Made by a program: the position numbers and the translations under genes. Positions 9,449 through 18,031 of a stretch of 64,000 nucleotides of DNA are shown in pieces. The stretch spans positions 11,906-75,905 of the forward strand of contig NZ_NHON01000001.1 of the NCBI RefSeq assembly GCF_002195995.1, read 5' to 3'. A model generated the notes under the pieces. That model searched no databases, was not told the DNA's origin, and was given only the letters and a program-made list of their open reading frames with translations. Source of the DNA: Inquilinus limosus (lineage in GTDB: Bacteria; Pseudomonadota; Alphaproteobacteria; DSM-16000; Inquilinaceae). Numbering within the stretch: the stretch's first letter is position 1; every line of letters starts with the position of its first letter.

Positions 9449-9539
9449 CCGTCATGGCGAGCCCCGCAGGGGCGTGGCCATCCAGGGCAGCTCGCACGGC
9501 CCCTGGATGGCCACGGCGCTATGCGCCTCGCCATGACGG
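9449..9539. repeat. REP-like intergenic palindrome, copy 1
   Basis: An imperfect palindrome of about 91 bp begins CCGTCATGGCGAGCCCCGCA and ends CGCCTCGCCATGACGG, with an inner stem around CCATCCAGG and CCTGGATGG. Copies with the same architecture occur at 11571, 20161 and (more divergent) 54156. It lies between the two divergent operators of the importer and aldo/keto reductase genes. Confidence 0.75.
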
Positions 9540-9625
9540 TGACTGTGACGGCTATCGACACGAGCTGGCATCAGCAGGCGCCTTCCGCTGGCTGGTCCCG
9601 AGATCGCACTTGCCAGGGCATGGAC

Positions 9626-9640
9626 GGTTGTATGATAACC
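9626..9640 (+). promoter_or_regulatory. Candidate FCD-GntR operator, site 2
   Basis: GGTTGTATGATAACC, identical to site 1 in the opposite orientation, and 51 nt upstream of the aldo/keto reductase start. On the plus strand both sites are followed, three or more bases later, by CGACCTGAT (9352 and 9644), which hints that the two promoters are old duplicates. Confidence 0.6.
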
Positions 9641-9691
9641 CTGCGACCTGATCGAATCAAGGCAACGGACCCGGCAGAGAGGAAGGCGAGG

Positions 9692-10678
9692 ATGCGCAGC
9701 AGGGACTTCGGACGGACCGGCCGCAAGGTCAGCGAGATCGGCTTCGGCGCCTGGGCCATCGGCGCCAGCTGGGGCCATGTCGACGATGCCGACGCGCTGG
9801 CGGCGCTGCACGAGACGCTGGATGCCGGCGTCACCTTCCTCGACACCGCCGATGTCTATGGCGACGGAAGGTCGGAGCAGCTGATCGCCCGGGTGCTGAA
9901 GGAGCGCGGCGGCGACCGCCCCTTCGTCGCCACCAAGACCGGCCGCCGCCTGCCGAAGCAGGAGGTCGCGGGCTACAGCCTGGAGACCATGTCCGGCTTC
10001 ATCGACCGCAGCCTGAAGAACCTGCAGGTCGACACGCTGGACCTGGTGCAGCTGCACTGCCCGCCGACCGACCTGTACTACCACCCCGAGGTGTTCGGGT
10101 CGCTGGACCGGCTGGTCGAGCAGGGCAAGATCCGCAACTACGGCGTCAGCGTCGAGCGGGTCGAGGAGGCGCTGAAGGCGATCGAGTATCCGGGCGTGCA
10201 GAGCATCCAGATCATCTTCAACATCTTCCGCCAGCGCCCGGCCGAGCGGCTGTTCGCCCTGGCGCAGGAGAAGCAGGTCGCGATCATCGCCCGGGTGCCG
10301 CTGGCCAGCGGCCTCCTCTCCGGCAAGTTCCGCGCCGACACCAAGTTCGAATCCACCGATCACCGCCAGTTCAACCGCAACGGCGAGGCCTTCGACGTCG
10401 GCGAGACCTTCTCCGGCGTGCCCTACGACAAGGGTCTGGCGGCGGTGGAGCGGGTGCGGCCGCTGGTCGGCGGCGACACCACCATGGCCAAGTTCGCGCT
10501 GCGCTGGATCCTGATGTTCGACGCCGTCACGGTCGCCATCCCCGGCGCCCGCAACGGGGCCCAGGCCCGGTCGAACGCCGAGGCCACCGCCCTGCCCGCG
10601 CTGCCGCCGGCCGCGATGGCGGAGCTGCGCGCCATCTACGACCAGGACATCAAGCCCTTCGTGCATCAGCGCTGGTGA
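9692..10678 (+). CDS. Aldo/keto reductase (aldose dehydrogenase-like)
   Basis: A 328-residue NAD(P)-dependent oxidoreductase of the AKR superfamily. The catalytic tetrad is complete: D51 and Y56 (LDTADVYGDG), K82 (ATKTGR) and H122 (LVQLHC). The NADP-binding end contains VAIPGARN. The start is the ATG at 9692 with GAGGAAGGCGAGG just upstream; in-frame codons further up run through the operator and repeat. It is followed after 13 nt by the lactonase-type amidohydrolase, an arrangement typical of oxidative sugar pathways in which an AKR oxidises an aldose (such as L-fucose) to its lactone. That substrate class is an inference from context. Confidence 0.9.
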   Translation: MRSRDFGRTGRKVSEIGFGAWAIGASWGHVDDADALAALHETLDAGVTFLDTADVYGDGRSEQLIARVLKERGGDRPFVATKTGRRLPKQEVAGYSLETMSGFIDRSLKNLQVDTLDLVQLHCPPTDLYYHPEVFGSLDRLVEQGKIRNYGVSVERVEEALKAIEYPGVQSIQIIFNIFRQRPAERLFALAQEKQVAIIARVPLASGLLSGKFRADTKFESTDHRQFNRNGEAFDVGETFSGVPYDKGLAAVERVRPLVGGDTTMAKFALRWILMFDAVTVAIPGARNGAQARSNAEATALPALPPAAMAELRAIYDQDIKPFVHQRW

Positions 10679-10691
10679 GCGGAGCCCGGCC

Positions 10692-11558
10692 ATGGCCACG
10701 CCGATCATCATCGACGCGCACCAGCATTTCTGGGACCCGGACAAGGGCGACTATGGCTGGCTGAGCGGCCCCTTCGCCCCGATCCGCCGGGTGTTCGCGC
10801 CCGACGATTTGCGGCCGGCGCTGCAATGCCACAGCGTCACCGGCACCGTGCTGGTGCAGACCTGGAATGACCTGGGCGAGACCCGGGACTTCCTCCGCGC
10901 CGCCGCGGCGACCGACTTCGTCGCCGGGGTGGTCGGCTGGGTCGACCTGACCGATCCGAAGGTCGGCGACACCCTGGCCGAACTGAAGGCGGCGCCGGAG
11001 GGGCGCTGGCTGGTCGGCATCCGCCACCTGATCCATGAGGAGGCGGATCCGAACTGGCTGCTGCGCGACGATGTCCGCCGCGGCCTGCGCGCGGTGGCCG
11101 ATGCCGGGCTGGTCTACGACCTGGTGCCGAAGCTGCCGCATCTGCCGGCGGCGCTGCGCACGGTGGCGGATTTCCCGGATCTGCGCTTCGTCCTCGACCA
11201 CATCGCCAAGCCGGACATCAAGGGCGGCGGCTTCGAGCCCTGGGCGGCACTGATGCGCGGCTTCGCCCAGCACCGCGACCATGTCTGGTGCAAGCTGTCG
11301 GGCATGATCACCGAGGCCGACTGGGAGCGCTGGTCGCCGGAGGACCTGAAACCCTATGTCGCCGAGGCGCTGCGCATCTTCGGTGTCAATCGCTGCATGT
11401 TCGGCACCGACTGGCCGGTCTGCCTGATCGCCGGCAGCTACGGCCAAGTGGTCCGGGCGCTACGGTCCTGCCTGGAGCCCCTGACCGAGGCCGAGCAGAC
11501 CCAGATCTTCGGCCGCTCGGCGATCGAGGCGTACCGGCTGCCCAGCCTGTACGACTGA
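10692..11558 (+). CDS. Amidohydrolase of the sugar-lactonase group (COG3618-like)
   Basis: A 288-residue TIM-barrel metal-dependent hydrolase. The N-terminal HxH metal motif is at residues 10-12 (DAHQHFWDP); further conserved segments are GIRHLIHEE, FVLDHIAKPDI and RCMFGTDWPVC, the last carrying the catalytic Asp. Members of this group include L-fuconolactonase and L-rhamnono-lactonase. It is co-transcribed with the aldo/keto reductase (13-nt gap), consistent with a two-step oxidation then lactone opening. No sugar-acid dehydratase gene was found nearby, so the exact substrate is open. A REP-like palindrome follows 12 nt after the stop and may terminate transcription. Confidence 0.88.
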   Translation: MATPIIIDAHQHFWDPDKGDYGWLSGPFAPIRRVFAPDDLRPALQCHSVTGTVLVQTWNDLGETRDFLRAAAATDFVAGVVGWVDLTDPKVGDTLAELKAAPEGRWLVGIRHLIHEEADPNWLLRDDVRRGLRAVADAGLVYDLVPKLPHLPAALRTVADFPDLRFVLDHIAKPDIKGGGFEPWAALMRGFAQHRDHVWCKLSGMITEADWERWSPEDLKPYVAEALRIFGVNRCMFGTDWPVCLIAGSYGQVVRALRSCLEPLTEAEQTQIFGRSAIEAYRLPSLYD

Positions 11559-11570
11559 GGCTTTCCTTCT

Positions 11571-11656
11571 CCGTCATTGCGAGCGCAGCGAAGCAATCCA
11601 GGGCCATTTGACGTGGCCCCTGGATTGCTTCGTCGCTCCGCTCCTCGCCATGACGG
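11571..11656. repeat. REP-like intergenic palindrome, copy 2
   Basis: An 86-bp nearly complete palindrome starts CCGTCATTGCGAGCGCAGCG and ends GCTCCTCGCCATGACGG. Its inner arms are GAAGCAATCCAGGGCCA and TGGCCCCTGGATTGCTTC. It lies between the converging lactonase and P-loop NTPase genes, where it can serve as a bidirectional terminator. Confidence 0.75.
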
Positions 11657-11738
11657 TGGGGAAGACCAGCCCCTTGCAAGCTCCTCAGGCGGCTGGGGTT
11701 CCTGAAGCGAACTCAACGTCCCACCGCCGATACCTGCA

Positions 11739-12227
11739 TTACCTGCATCGGCTCAGGATCGCGTCGACGACGCGCGCGACCGGTGCCGTGGCGTCGATGA
11801 CGACGCCCCCCTTCGGCAGGTCTTCCTTCGTGGCGTGGAGGCGCGCGACGAACTCCCGTTCGACCGCGCGTCCGCCGAACTCGTCTTCCGGCCTCGCGGC
11901 CAGCCGCCGGTTCAGCGTGCCGAGATCGACCTCGAGCACGAAGACCCCATCGAACAGATGGATGAAGCGGGAAAAATTCCGGGAGCCGCCGCAGAAGAAC
12001 GACATCGCGTGGGTTCGGTCGGCCGCCAGGGCCCTGACCTTGTCGACGTCCCAGATGTGATGCTCATGGGCGAAGCCGGCCAGCCGTTCGCCGGTATCCG
12101 GATCGCCCTGATACGACAGCTCCCGGTCGCCATGGATCGCATGGTGGCCGCGCCGCTGCAGCTCGTCGCAGACCGAGGTCTTGCCCGTGCCGGATACGCC
12201 TTCGATCAGATAGTTCCTGACACCCAT
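11739..12227 (-). CDS. Small P-loop NTPase / kinase-like protein
   Basis: A 162-residue cytoplasmic P-loop protein. Walker A GVSGTGKT is at residues 10-17 (NYLIEGVSGTGKTSVCDEL), the layout of nucleoside- or gluconate-kinase-like AAA proteins. A possible lid or substrate region contains DRTHAMSFFCGGSRNF. It ends with VVIDATAPVARVVDAIL, as in adenylate-kinase-fold proteins. It lies 15 nt downstream of the SDR gene on the same strand and may be the last gene of the sugar-importer operon. The substrate is unknown; a kinase for the imported sugar is conceivable but unsupported. Confidence 0.8.
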   Translation of the reverse strand: MGVRNYLIEGVSGTGKTSVCDELQRRGHHAIHGDRELSYQGDPDTGERLAGFAHEHHIWDVDKVRALAADRTHAMSFFCGGSRNFSRFIHLFDGVFVLEVDLGTLNRRLAARPEDEFGGRAVEREFVARLHATKEDLPKGGVVIDATAPVARVVDAILSRCR

Positions 12228-12242
12228 CTCCGCCCCCGCCGA

Positions 12243-13034
12243 CTACAGCGTCTTCAGCATCCCGCCATCGACGAAATAGGTCGACCCGACGCTGTAGCTG
12301 GCCTTGTCCGAGCACAGGAAGACGAAGAAATGCGCGAGCTCCTCGGGCGTGCCGAAGCGCTTGATCGCCGCATGCTCGTCGGCCACGCCCTGCAGGTAGC
12401 CTTCCCAATTGCCGCCGCTGTCGGCGGTCAGCTGCTTGGCGGTCTTGATCCAGTCCGGCGTCAGGATCAGGCCGGGGTTGACGCAGTTCACCCGGATATT
12501 GTCCTTCACCACCTCGGTGGCGAGGGTCTTGGAGAACATCATCAGCGCCGATTTGGTGACGTTGTAGATCGGCTCGTACCACAAGGGCTGCACCGCGCAG
12601 ATCGAGGCGTTGTGCAGGATCACGCCGCCGCCGCGCCGCTTCATGCCTGGCACCAGGCCACGCGCCAGCCGCACCGCCGCCATGACATGCAGGTCCCAAT
12701 AGGCCTGCCACTTCTCGTCCGGCGCCTCCAGGATCGTCTCGTTCGACCCGGTGCCGGCATTGTTGATCAGGATGTCGGCGCCGCCGAATTCCGTTTCCGC
12801 CGCCGCGATCAGCGCATCCGTGCCGGCGCTGGTGGCGACGTCGCAGGCCACCGCCAAAGTTCGCACGCCGTGCCGCTCCGCCAGCGCCTTGGCCTCGGCC
12901 TCCAGCCTTTCGGCCTGGCGCGCCGCCAGCACGATATGGGCGCCTTCCGCCGCCAGCCCGTCGGCCACCGCGAGGCCGATGCCGACGCTGGCGCCGGTGA
13001 TCACGGCGACCTTGCCGCCCAGTCCGAGATCCAT
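12243..13034 (-). CDS. Short-chain dehydrogenase/reductase
   Basis: A 263-residue classical SDR. The nucleotide motif TGASVGIG is at residues 13-20, NNAG at 91-94, and the catalytic residues are S144, Y157 and K161 (YNVTK). The end DGGMLKTL is normal for the family. It lies 27 nt after the ribose-type permease gene on the same strand and most likely oxidises a polyol or sugar brought in by that importer. Similar SDRs act as 2-keto-3-deoxy-L-fuconate or gluconate dehydrogenases; the exact substrate cannot be read from sequence. Confidence 0.9.
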   Translation of the reverse strand: MDLGLGGKVAVITGASVGIGLAVADGLAAEGAHIVLAARQAERLEAEAKALAERHGVRTLAVACDVATSAGTDALIAAAETEFGGADILINNAGTGSNETILEAPDEKWQAYWDLHVMAAVRLARGLVPGMKRRGGGVILHNASICAVQPLWYEPIYNVTKSALMMFSKTLATEVVKDNIRVNCVNPGLILTPDWIKTAKQLTADSGGNWEGYLQGVADEHAAIKRFGTPEELAHFFVFLCSDKASYSVGSTYFVDGGMLKTL

Positions 13035-13061
13035 GGCTGCTCCCCCGCCCCTCCCCGGGGC

Positions 13062-14012
13062 CTACTTCGCGATCAGGATCTTGCCGCGATCGAGCGTGAT
13101 CGCCACGGCAAGGATGAGGACGGCGCCGAACACCATCTGCTGGGCGAAGATGTTGACGCCGAGGAAGGTCATGCCGATGCGGACGACCGAGACGGTCAGC
13201 GCCCCCACCAGGGTGCGGCCGATGCCGCCGATGCCGCCGGTGATGGCGGTGCCGCCGACCAGCACCGCCGAGATCGCCGGCAGCAGCAGCTGGTTGGCGA
13301 CGGTGGGCGACCCGCTGGCCAGCCGCGCCGACAGCAGGATGCCGGCCAGGGCGGCGAAGGCGCCGGACAGGACGAAGGCCAGGATCTTGTGCCGGTTGAC
13401 GCGGATGCCGGCCGCCCAGGCCGCCGGCTCCCCCGCCCCGATCGCCAGGCTGTAGCGGCCGAAGCGGCTGTAGCGCTGCAGGTAGACACCGATCGCCAGA
13501 GCGACCATGCCGATGCCGATGATGTTCGGCACCCCGGCGGTGCTGTCGGTGATCCAGTCCAGCAGGTCGCGCGTGTCGGCGGCGATGGCGATGTTGCGGG
13601 CGTCGGAGATGTAGAGCGCGACGCCGCCGACCACGCCGCCGGTGGCCAAAGTGGCGATGAAGGACGGCACCCGCAGCCGGACATGGACGAAGCCGCTGAC
13701 CAGCCCGGCGATGGCGCCCGCCGCCAGGGCCACGGCGAAGGCGCCGATGCCGATCCGCGGCAGCAGCAGCGCCACGATGACGGTGGAGAGCGAGCACACC
13801 GACGGGATCGAGAGGTCGATGCTGCCGAGCAGGATGACGAAGGTCACGCCCGCCGCCAGGGTGAACAGGGTGGTGGTGTCGGCCAGGATCACCAGCAGCG
13901 TGTCGGGCGACCCGAAGCCCGGCGCGGCGATGGCGATCGCCACCACCAGCAGCAGCAGGAACAGCGCCGGCGCCGCGCTGCGCAGGGACGCGGGATCGAG
14001 CAGGCGGGTCAT
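13062..14012 (-). CDS. Ribose/sugar-type ABC permease (RbsC family)
   Basis: A 316-residue inner-membrane permease with about 9-10 hydrophobic segments. Family landmarks are VTFVILLGSIDLSIPSVCSL near the N-terminus, FVHVRLRVPSFIATLATGGV in the middle and AISAVLVGGTAITGGIGG near the C-terminus. It is the second permease of this importer; the pair suggests a heterodimeric channel with the 15797-16813 product. A 277-nt gap filled by a G-rich repeat element separates it from the ATPase gene upstream. Confidence 0.92.
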   Translation of the reverse strand: MTRLLDPASLRSAAPALFLLLLVVAIAIAAPGFGSPDTLLVILADTTTLFTLAAGVTFVILLGSIDLSIPSVCSLSTVIVALLLPRIGIGAFAVALAAGAIAGLVSGFVHVRLRVPSFIATLATGGVVGGVALYISDARNIAIAADTRDLLDWITDSTAGVPNIIGIGMVALAIGVYLQRYSRFGRYSLAIGAGEPAAWAAGIRVNRHKILAFVLSGAFAALAGILLSARLASGSPTVANQLLLPAISAVLVGGTAITGGIGGIGRTLVGALTVSVVRIGMTFLGVNIFAQQMVFGAVLILAVAITLDRGKILIAK

Positions 14013-14070
14013 GGCGTGGTCTCCGCCTGACGTGAAGAAAAACGCGTTGCTTCTTCCGCTTCTTTCTTGT

Positions 14071-14243
14071 CCCCCCTCCCCTTGCGGGAGGGGGTTAGGG
14101 GGAGGGGGTTGTCGAGGACAAGCTCCGCGCGTGCATGAGCCAGGGATCCACCGTGCCGGGCGTTCCGATCCGTCAGACTCCGGGCCGGCTCGGGCGGATA
14201 AAATCCCCTCCCCCTACCCCCCTCCCGCAAGGGGAGGGGGGAC
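14071..14243. repeat. G-rich inverted-end intergenic element, copy 1
   Basis: An element of about 173 bp. The left end, CCCCCCTCCCCTTGCGGGAG followed by GGGGTTAGGGGGAGGGGGTT, is mirrored by the right end, CCCCTCCCCCTACCCCCCTC followed by CCGCAAGGGGAGGGGGGA. The core between the ends (about 14111-14200) is related, in reverse orientation, to the core of the element at 62774-62944, for example CGGCCCGGA and CGGATCGG blocks read on the minus strand. No gene is carried. It splits the sugar-importer operon between ATPase and second permease. Confidence 0.75.
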
Positions 14244-14289
14244 TCGTTTGGCTTGGGCTTGCGGCCGCCCAGCCTCTGTCCCACCACGC

Positions 14290-15792
14290 TCATACCATGT
14301 GTCCGATCAGATCGACCTGGGCCGGCTTGCGGCCGGGTTCGGCGGTCAGCCGGGCGGTGATGGCGCCGTCGCGCATCGCCAGCACGGTGTGGCTGAGGCC
14401 GATCGTCTCCTCCAGCGTGTCGGCGATCAGGATCACCGACACGCCCTCGGCGCAGAGCGACCGGATCAGGCGGAACACCTCCTCCTTGGCGCCGACATCG
14501 ATGCCGCGGGTCGGGTGGTCGAGGATCAGGATCCGCGACTGCGCCGTCAGCCACTTGGCCAGCACCACCTTCTGCTGGGTGCCGCCCGACAGCGACAGGC
14601 AGGCCGCATCCGGCCCGGATGCCCGGATCGCCAGCCTCTGCGTCCAGTCCTGCGCCAAGGCGCGCTCGCGGGCGCGGCTCAGCCCCACCGGGCCTTCCGC
14701 CACCTCCAGCCGCGCCAAGGTCATGTTGGCGGCCACCGACAGCATCATCACCAGCCCCTCGACCCGGCGCTCGCTGGGGATGAAGCCGATGCCGTGGCCG
14801 ACCGCGTCAGCCGGGGAGGCGAAGCGCACCGCCTGGCCGCCGACCTCCAGCGTCCCGGAAGTGGGCTGGACGAAGCCGAAGAAGCTGCGCACCAGCTCCT
14901 CCCGCCCCGAGCCGATGACGCCGGCGATGCCCAGCACCTCGCCGCGGCGGAGCGTCAGGTCGATGTCGCGGTACTTGCCCTCGCAGCACAGGCCCTTCGC
15001 CTGCAGCACGATCTCGTCCTGCGGCGGCCGCTGCTCCGACTCCCGGTAGTATTCGGCATGGACCTCGCGCCCGACCATGATCCGGTGCAGGGTCGGGATG
15101 TCGGCCTCGGCCGCCGGCATCTCGGCGACCACGCCGCCATCCTTCATCACATAGATGCGGTCGCTGATCGCCAGCACCTCGTCCAGCCGGTGCGAGACGA
15201 AGACGAAGCTGGCCCGGCTCTTCAGCGCCCGGACGCGGGCGAACAGGAGGTCGATCTCGGCCTGCTCCAGCACCGAGGTCGGCTCGTCCAGGAGGATCAC
15301 CAGGTCGCCCTCGACCCGGTCCTCCAGCGCCAGCGCCTTGGCCAGCTCGACCATCTGCCGGGCGGCGAAGCTGAGATCCTGCGCCCGGGTGGAGGGATCG
15401 ATGTCGAGCCCGACCTTCTCCAGCTGCCGGCGCGCCGCGGCGTTCAGCCGGCGCCAGTCGATCAGGCCGAGGCGGATGAAGTCCTGCTCCTGACCCAGGA
15501 AGATGTTTTCGGCTACGCTCAGGTTCAGCAGCAGCGACTGCTCCTGGAACACCATGGCGATGCCGCGGGCATTGGCCTGGCGCGGATCGGCCAGGTGCAG
15601 CGCGTTGCCGTCGCGGCGCAGCTCGCCGCCCGAGGGCTGCTGCACCCCGGCCAGGATGCGCATCAGCGTCGACTTGCCGGCGCCGTTCTCGCCGACCAGC
15701 CCGACCACCTCGCGCGGCCGGATCTCGACATCGACGCCCTTCAGCGCCTGGACGCTGCCGAAGGATTTCTGGAGGGCGATGGCCTGCAGCAT
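14290..15792 (-). CDS. Ribose/sugar-type ABC ATPase with two ABC domains (RbsA family)
   Basis: A 500-residue protein with tandem nucleotide-binding domains, as usual for CUT2 sugar importers. Domain 1 has Walker A GENGAGKST (about residues 36-44), signature region LSFAARQMVELAKAL and Walker B VILLDEPTSVL. Domain 2 has the typically degenerate P-loop GVIGSGREEL, signature LSGGTQQKVVLAKWL and Walker B RILILDHPTRGID. The domain 1 signature lacks the usual Gly (SFAARQ instead of SIGEQQ), a mild oddity. It is 4 nt downstream of the first permease gene. Confidence 0.93.
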   Translation of the reverse strand: MLQAIALQKSFGSVQALKGVDVEIRPREVVGLVGENGAGKSTLMRILAGVQQPSGGELRRDGNALHLADPRQANARGIAMVFQEQSLLLNLSVAENIFLGQEQDFIRLGLIDWRRLNAAARRQLEKVGLDIDPSTRAQDLSFAARQMVELAKALALEDRVEGDLVILLDEPTSVLEQAEIDLLFARVRALKSRASFVFVSHRLDEVLAISDRIYVMKDGGVVAEMPAAEADIPTLHRIMVGREVHAEYYRESEQRPPQDEIVLQAKGLCCEGKYRDIDLTLRRGEVLGIAGVIGSGREELVRSFFGFVQPTSGTLEVGGQAVRFASPADAVGHGIGFIPSERRVEGLVMMLSVAANMTLARLEVAEGPVGLSRARERALAQDWTQRLAIRASGPDAACLSLSGGTQQKVVLAKWLTAQSRILILDHPTRGIDVGAKEEVFRLIRSLCAEGVSVILIADTLEETIGLSHTVLAMRDGAITARLTAEPGRKPAQVDLIGHMV

Positions 15793-15796
15793 GGCG

Positions 15797-16813
15797 TCAC
15801 TTCACGATGCGGAGCTGCGACCGGTCGAGCGACAGCGCGACCGCGACGATGATCATCAGGCCCTGGGCGGCCTGCTGCAGATAGGGCGGGATGCCCAGCA
15901 GCACCATGCCGTTGGCCAGGACGGCGACGATCAGCACGCCGATCAGCGCGTTCAGCACGCCGCCCTGCCCGCCCATCAGCGAGGTGCCGCCGACCACCAC
16001 GGCGGTGATCGTGGTGAACAGCCGGCCGGTGCCGATCTCGGCATTGGCCAGGCCCAACTGCGCCGCCGCCAGCACGCTGGCCAGGCCGTAGAAGGTGCCG
16101 GCCAAAGCGAAGGCGATGACCTTGGTGCGCCGGATCGGCACGCCGGACAGGGCCGCCAGATCCTCGCCGCCGCCGATGGCGTAGACGTGGCGGCCGAAGC
16201 GGGTCTGGGTCTGGATCACCCAGGCCACGCCCAGCGCCGCCAGCGCGATCCAGACCGACAGCGGCATCCCGGCCAGCCGTGTCAGCGCCAGCGCCCGGAT
16301 GTCGGGGTCGAGGATCCGGACCGAGCCGCCGCCGAGCAGGATGGTGGCGGTGCCGAGGCCGATGAACCAGCTGCCGATCGTCGCCATGAAGGACGGGATC
16401 CTGAGGCCGACATGCAGCGCGCCGTTGAACAACCCCATGGCCGTGCCGGCGGCGACGGCGACCGGCACGGCGGCCAGGCCGATGTCGAAGCCGCCGCCGC
16501 TATCGTTGGCCACCAGCAGGGTCAGCACGATCGCCGCCACCGCCATCATGCCCTCGATCGACAGGTCGATGCTGCCGAGCAGGATGATGAAGGTGGCGCC
16601 GAGCGTCAGCACCAGCGGGATCGAGGCGGCGGTGGCCACCCGGACGAAGTTGCCGGTGCTGAGGAAGTTCGGGTTGGCCACGCCGAGCAGCAGGCACAGC
16701 GCGACCAGCACGATCAGCGGCGCCGCCAGGCGCAGACGCCGCTCCAGCTTCGCCCGGCCGGCGGCGCTGCGCGGACGCGCCGCCGCCGGTGCGGTGTGGG
16801 ACTGCACGGACAC
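15797..16813 (-). CDS. Ribose/sugar-type ABC permease (RbsC family)
   Basis: A 338-residue inner-membrane permease. An Ala/Arg-rich cytoplasmic leader of about 35 residues precedes the first membrane segment (LAAPLIVLVALCLLLGVA). Family motifs TFIILLGSIDLSIEGMMAV, LHVGLRIPSFMATIGSWF and ITAVVVGGTSLMGGQGG are present. The start is taken as the GTG at 16813, 10 nt after the binding-protein stop; GTG at 16807 is an alternative. Confidence 0.9.
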   Translation of the reverse strand: MSVQSHTAPAAARPRSAAGRAKLERRLRLAAPLIVLVALCLLLGVANPNFLSTGNFVRVATAASIPLVLTLGATFIILLGSIDLSIEGMMAVAAIVLTLLVANDSGGGFDIGLAAVPVAVAAGTAMGLFNGALHVGLRIPSFMATIGSWFIGLGTATILLGGGSVRILDPDIRALALTRLAGMPLSVWIALAALGVAWVIQTQTRFGRHVYAIGGGEDLAALSGVPIRRTKVIAFALAGTFYGLASVLAAAQLGLANAEIGTGRLFTTITAVVVGGTSLMGGQGGVLNALIGVLIVAVLANGMVLLGIPPYLQQAAQGLMIIVAVALSLDRSQLRIVK

Positions 16814-16823
16814 GCGGCCCCCG

Positions 16824-17918
16824 TCAGCCCGGGCGGACCTGGCCGGTGACCCGGCCCCACAGGTCGCCATAGTCGATCTTCGGCTCGGATTCGATGTTCG
16901 ACTTGTAGAAGGCCTCGACGTTGTCCTTCGTCACCACGATGCCCTGGCCGTAGAACTCGCGATGCTCTTTCGGCTCCTTGGCCGGGTCGAACTTGCCGAG
17001 CGAGGCGGCATAGGGGATGGCCAGGCCCATGCTGCCCTGCCAGTAAGGGTCGGAGGAGACGGTGGCCGCGAACTCGCCGGACTTCACGCCCTCGACCGCC
17101 GCCTTGATGCCGTCGATGCCGGTGACCGGCACCTTGCCGGCCAGCCCTTCGGCCCGCAGCGCCTCGAGCGCGCCGACGGCCATGTCGTCATTGGCGGCCC
17201 AGATGCCCTTGATCTCGTCGCCGAACCGGGTCAGCCAGGCGGCGACCACGTCATAGGCCTTGGTCGACTGCCAGTCGGCCACCTGGAAGTCGAGCAGCTT
17301 CACGTCGGGATGGGCCGCCACCACCTTGTCCAGCCCGGCCTTGCGGGCGATTGCCACGGTGTTGGAGATGATCCCGCCCAGGGCGACGATGCCGCCCTTG
17401 CCGCCGATCGACTTGACCAGCGCCTCCGCCGTCTCGCCGCCATAGCGCTCGCCGTCGAAGGTGACGAAGGCGGTGTAGTACGGGTTGTGGTCCCAGGGGT
17501 GCAGGTCGGCCGGCTTGTTCCACTGCGACATGACATAGACCTTGGCGGCGGCGCAGGCCTCGACGATCGGCGTGGCGTCGGCCGAATCGTTCGGGTCCAG
17601 GTTCAGCACCATGTTGCCGCCGGTCTTGGCCAGGATGGCGCGGATATCGGCCAGCCCCTTCTCGCTGTCGCCCTCGGTCACCAGCGTGACCAGCTCGAGC
17701 CCGACCGACTTGGCGTAGGTCTCGGCGCCCTGCTTCCAGGCGGCGTGATAGGGGTTGGAAAGGGACCGGATCGACGTCACCAGCGTCGGCTTGTCGGCGG
17801 CGAAGCCGCGGCGGACGAAGCCGGCAGGCGCGGCCAGGCCGACGCCGAGCGCCGCGGCGCCCTTCAGCGCGCCGCGCCGGGTCAGGGACATGGAAAACGG
17901 AATGCGTCCATCCTTCAT
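16824..17918 (-). CDS. Sugar-type periplasmic binding protein, Tat-exported
   Basis: A 364-residue CUT2-type substrate-binding protein. The N-terminus has a twin-arginine motif (LTRRGALKGAAALGVGLAAP), so export is probably by Tat; the mature protein starts near residue 41 (ADKPTLVTSIRSLSNPYHAA). Ribose-binding-protein landmarks include SLSNPYHAAWKQGAE, GIWAANDDMAVGALEAL and VTGIDGIKAAVEGVKSGEF. The first ATG is at 17918 with GGGAGAG upstream; an internal ATG at 17891 would still leave the Tat motif. It is the first gene of the importer operon, divergent from the LacI regulator across a region with direct-repeat operators. Confidence 0.92.
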   Translation of the reverse strand: MKDGRIPFSMSLTRRGALKGAAALGVGLAAPAGFVRRGFAADKPTLVTSIRSLSNPYHAAWKQGAETYAKSVGLELVTLVTEGDSEKGLADIRAILAKTGGNMVLNLDPNDSADATPIVEACAAAKVYVMSQWNKPADLHPWDHNPYYTAFVTFDGERYGGETAEALVKSIGGKGGIVALGGIISNTVAIARKAGLDKVVAAHPDVKLLDFQVADWQSTKAYDVVAAWLTRFGDEIKGIWAANDDMAVGALEALRAEGLAGKVPVTGIDGIKAAVEGVKSGEFAATVSSDPYWQGSMGLAIPYAASLGKFDPAKEPKEHREFYGQGIVVTKDNVEAFYKSNIESEPKIDYGDLWGRVTGQVRPG

Positions 17919-17947
17919 GATCGTCTCTCCCTGAAATATTTTTGCGT

Positions 17948-17982
17948 TGACTAGCTATGCACTAGGTGTGACTAGCTATGCA
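17948..17982. promoter_or_regulatory. Twin direct-repeat operator between importer and LacI genes
   Basis: TGACTAGCTATGCA occurs at 17948-17961 and again at 17969-17982. The start-to-start distance is 21 bp, two helical turns, so two proteins would sit on the same DNA face. TAGCTA is the palindromic centre of each copy. The region is AT-rich and lies between the divergent binding-protein and LacI genes, so control by the adjacent LacI protein is the natural reading. Confidence 0.6.
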
Positions 17983-18031
17983 TCGACCGCTTCCGCCGTC
18001 AATCGGAAAACGTCGTATCTATGGAGCCGGG

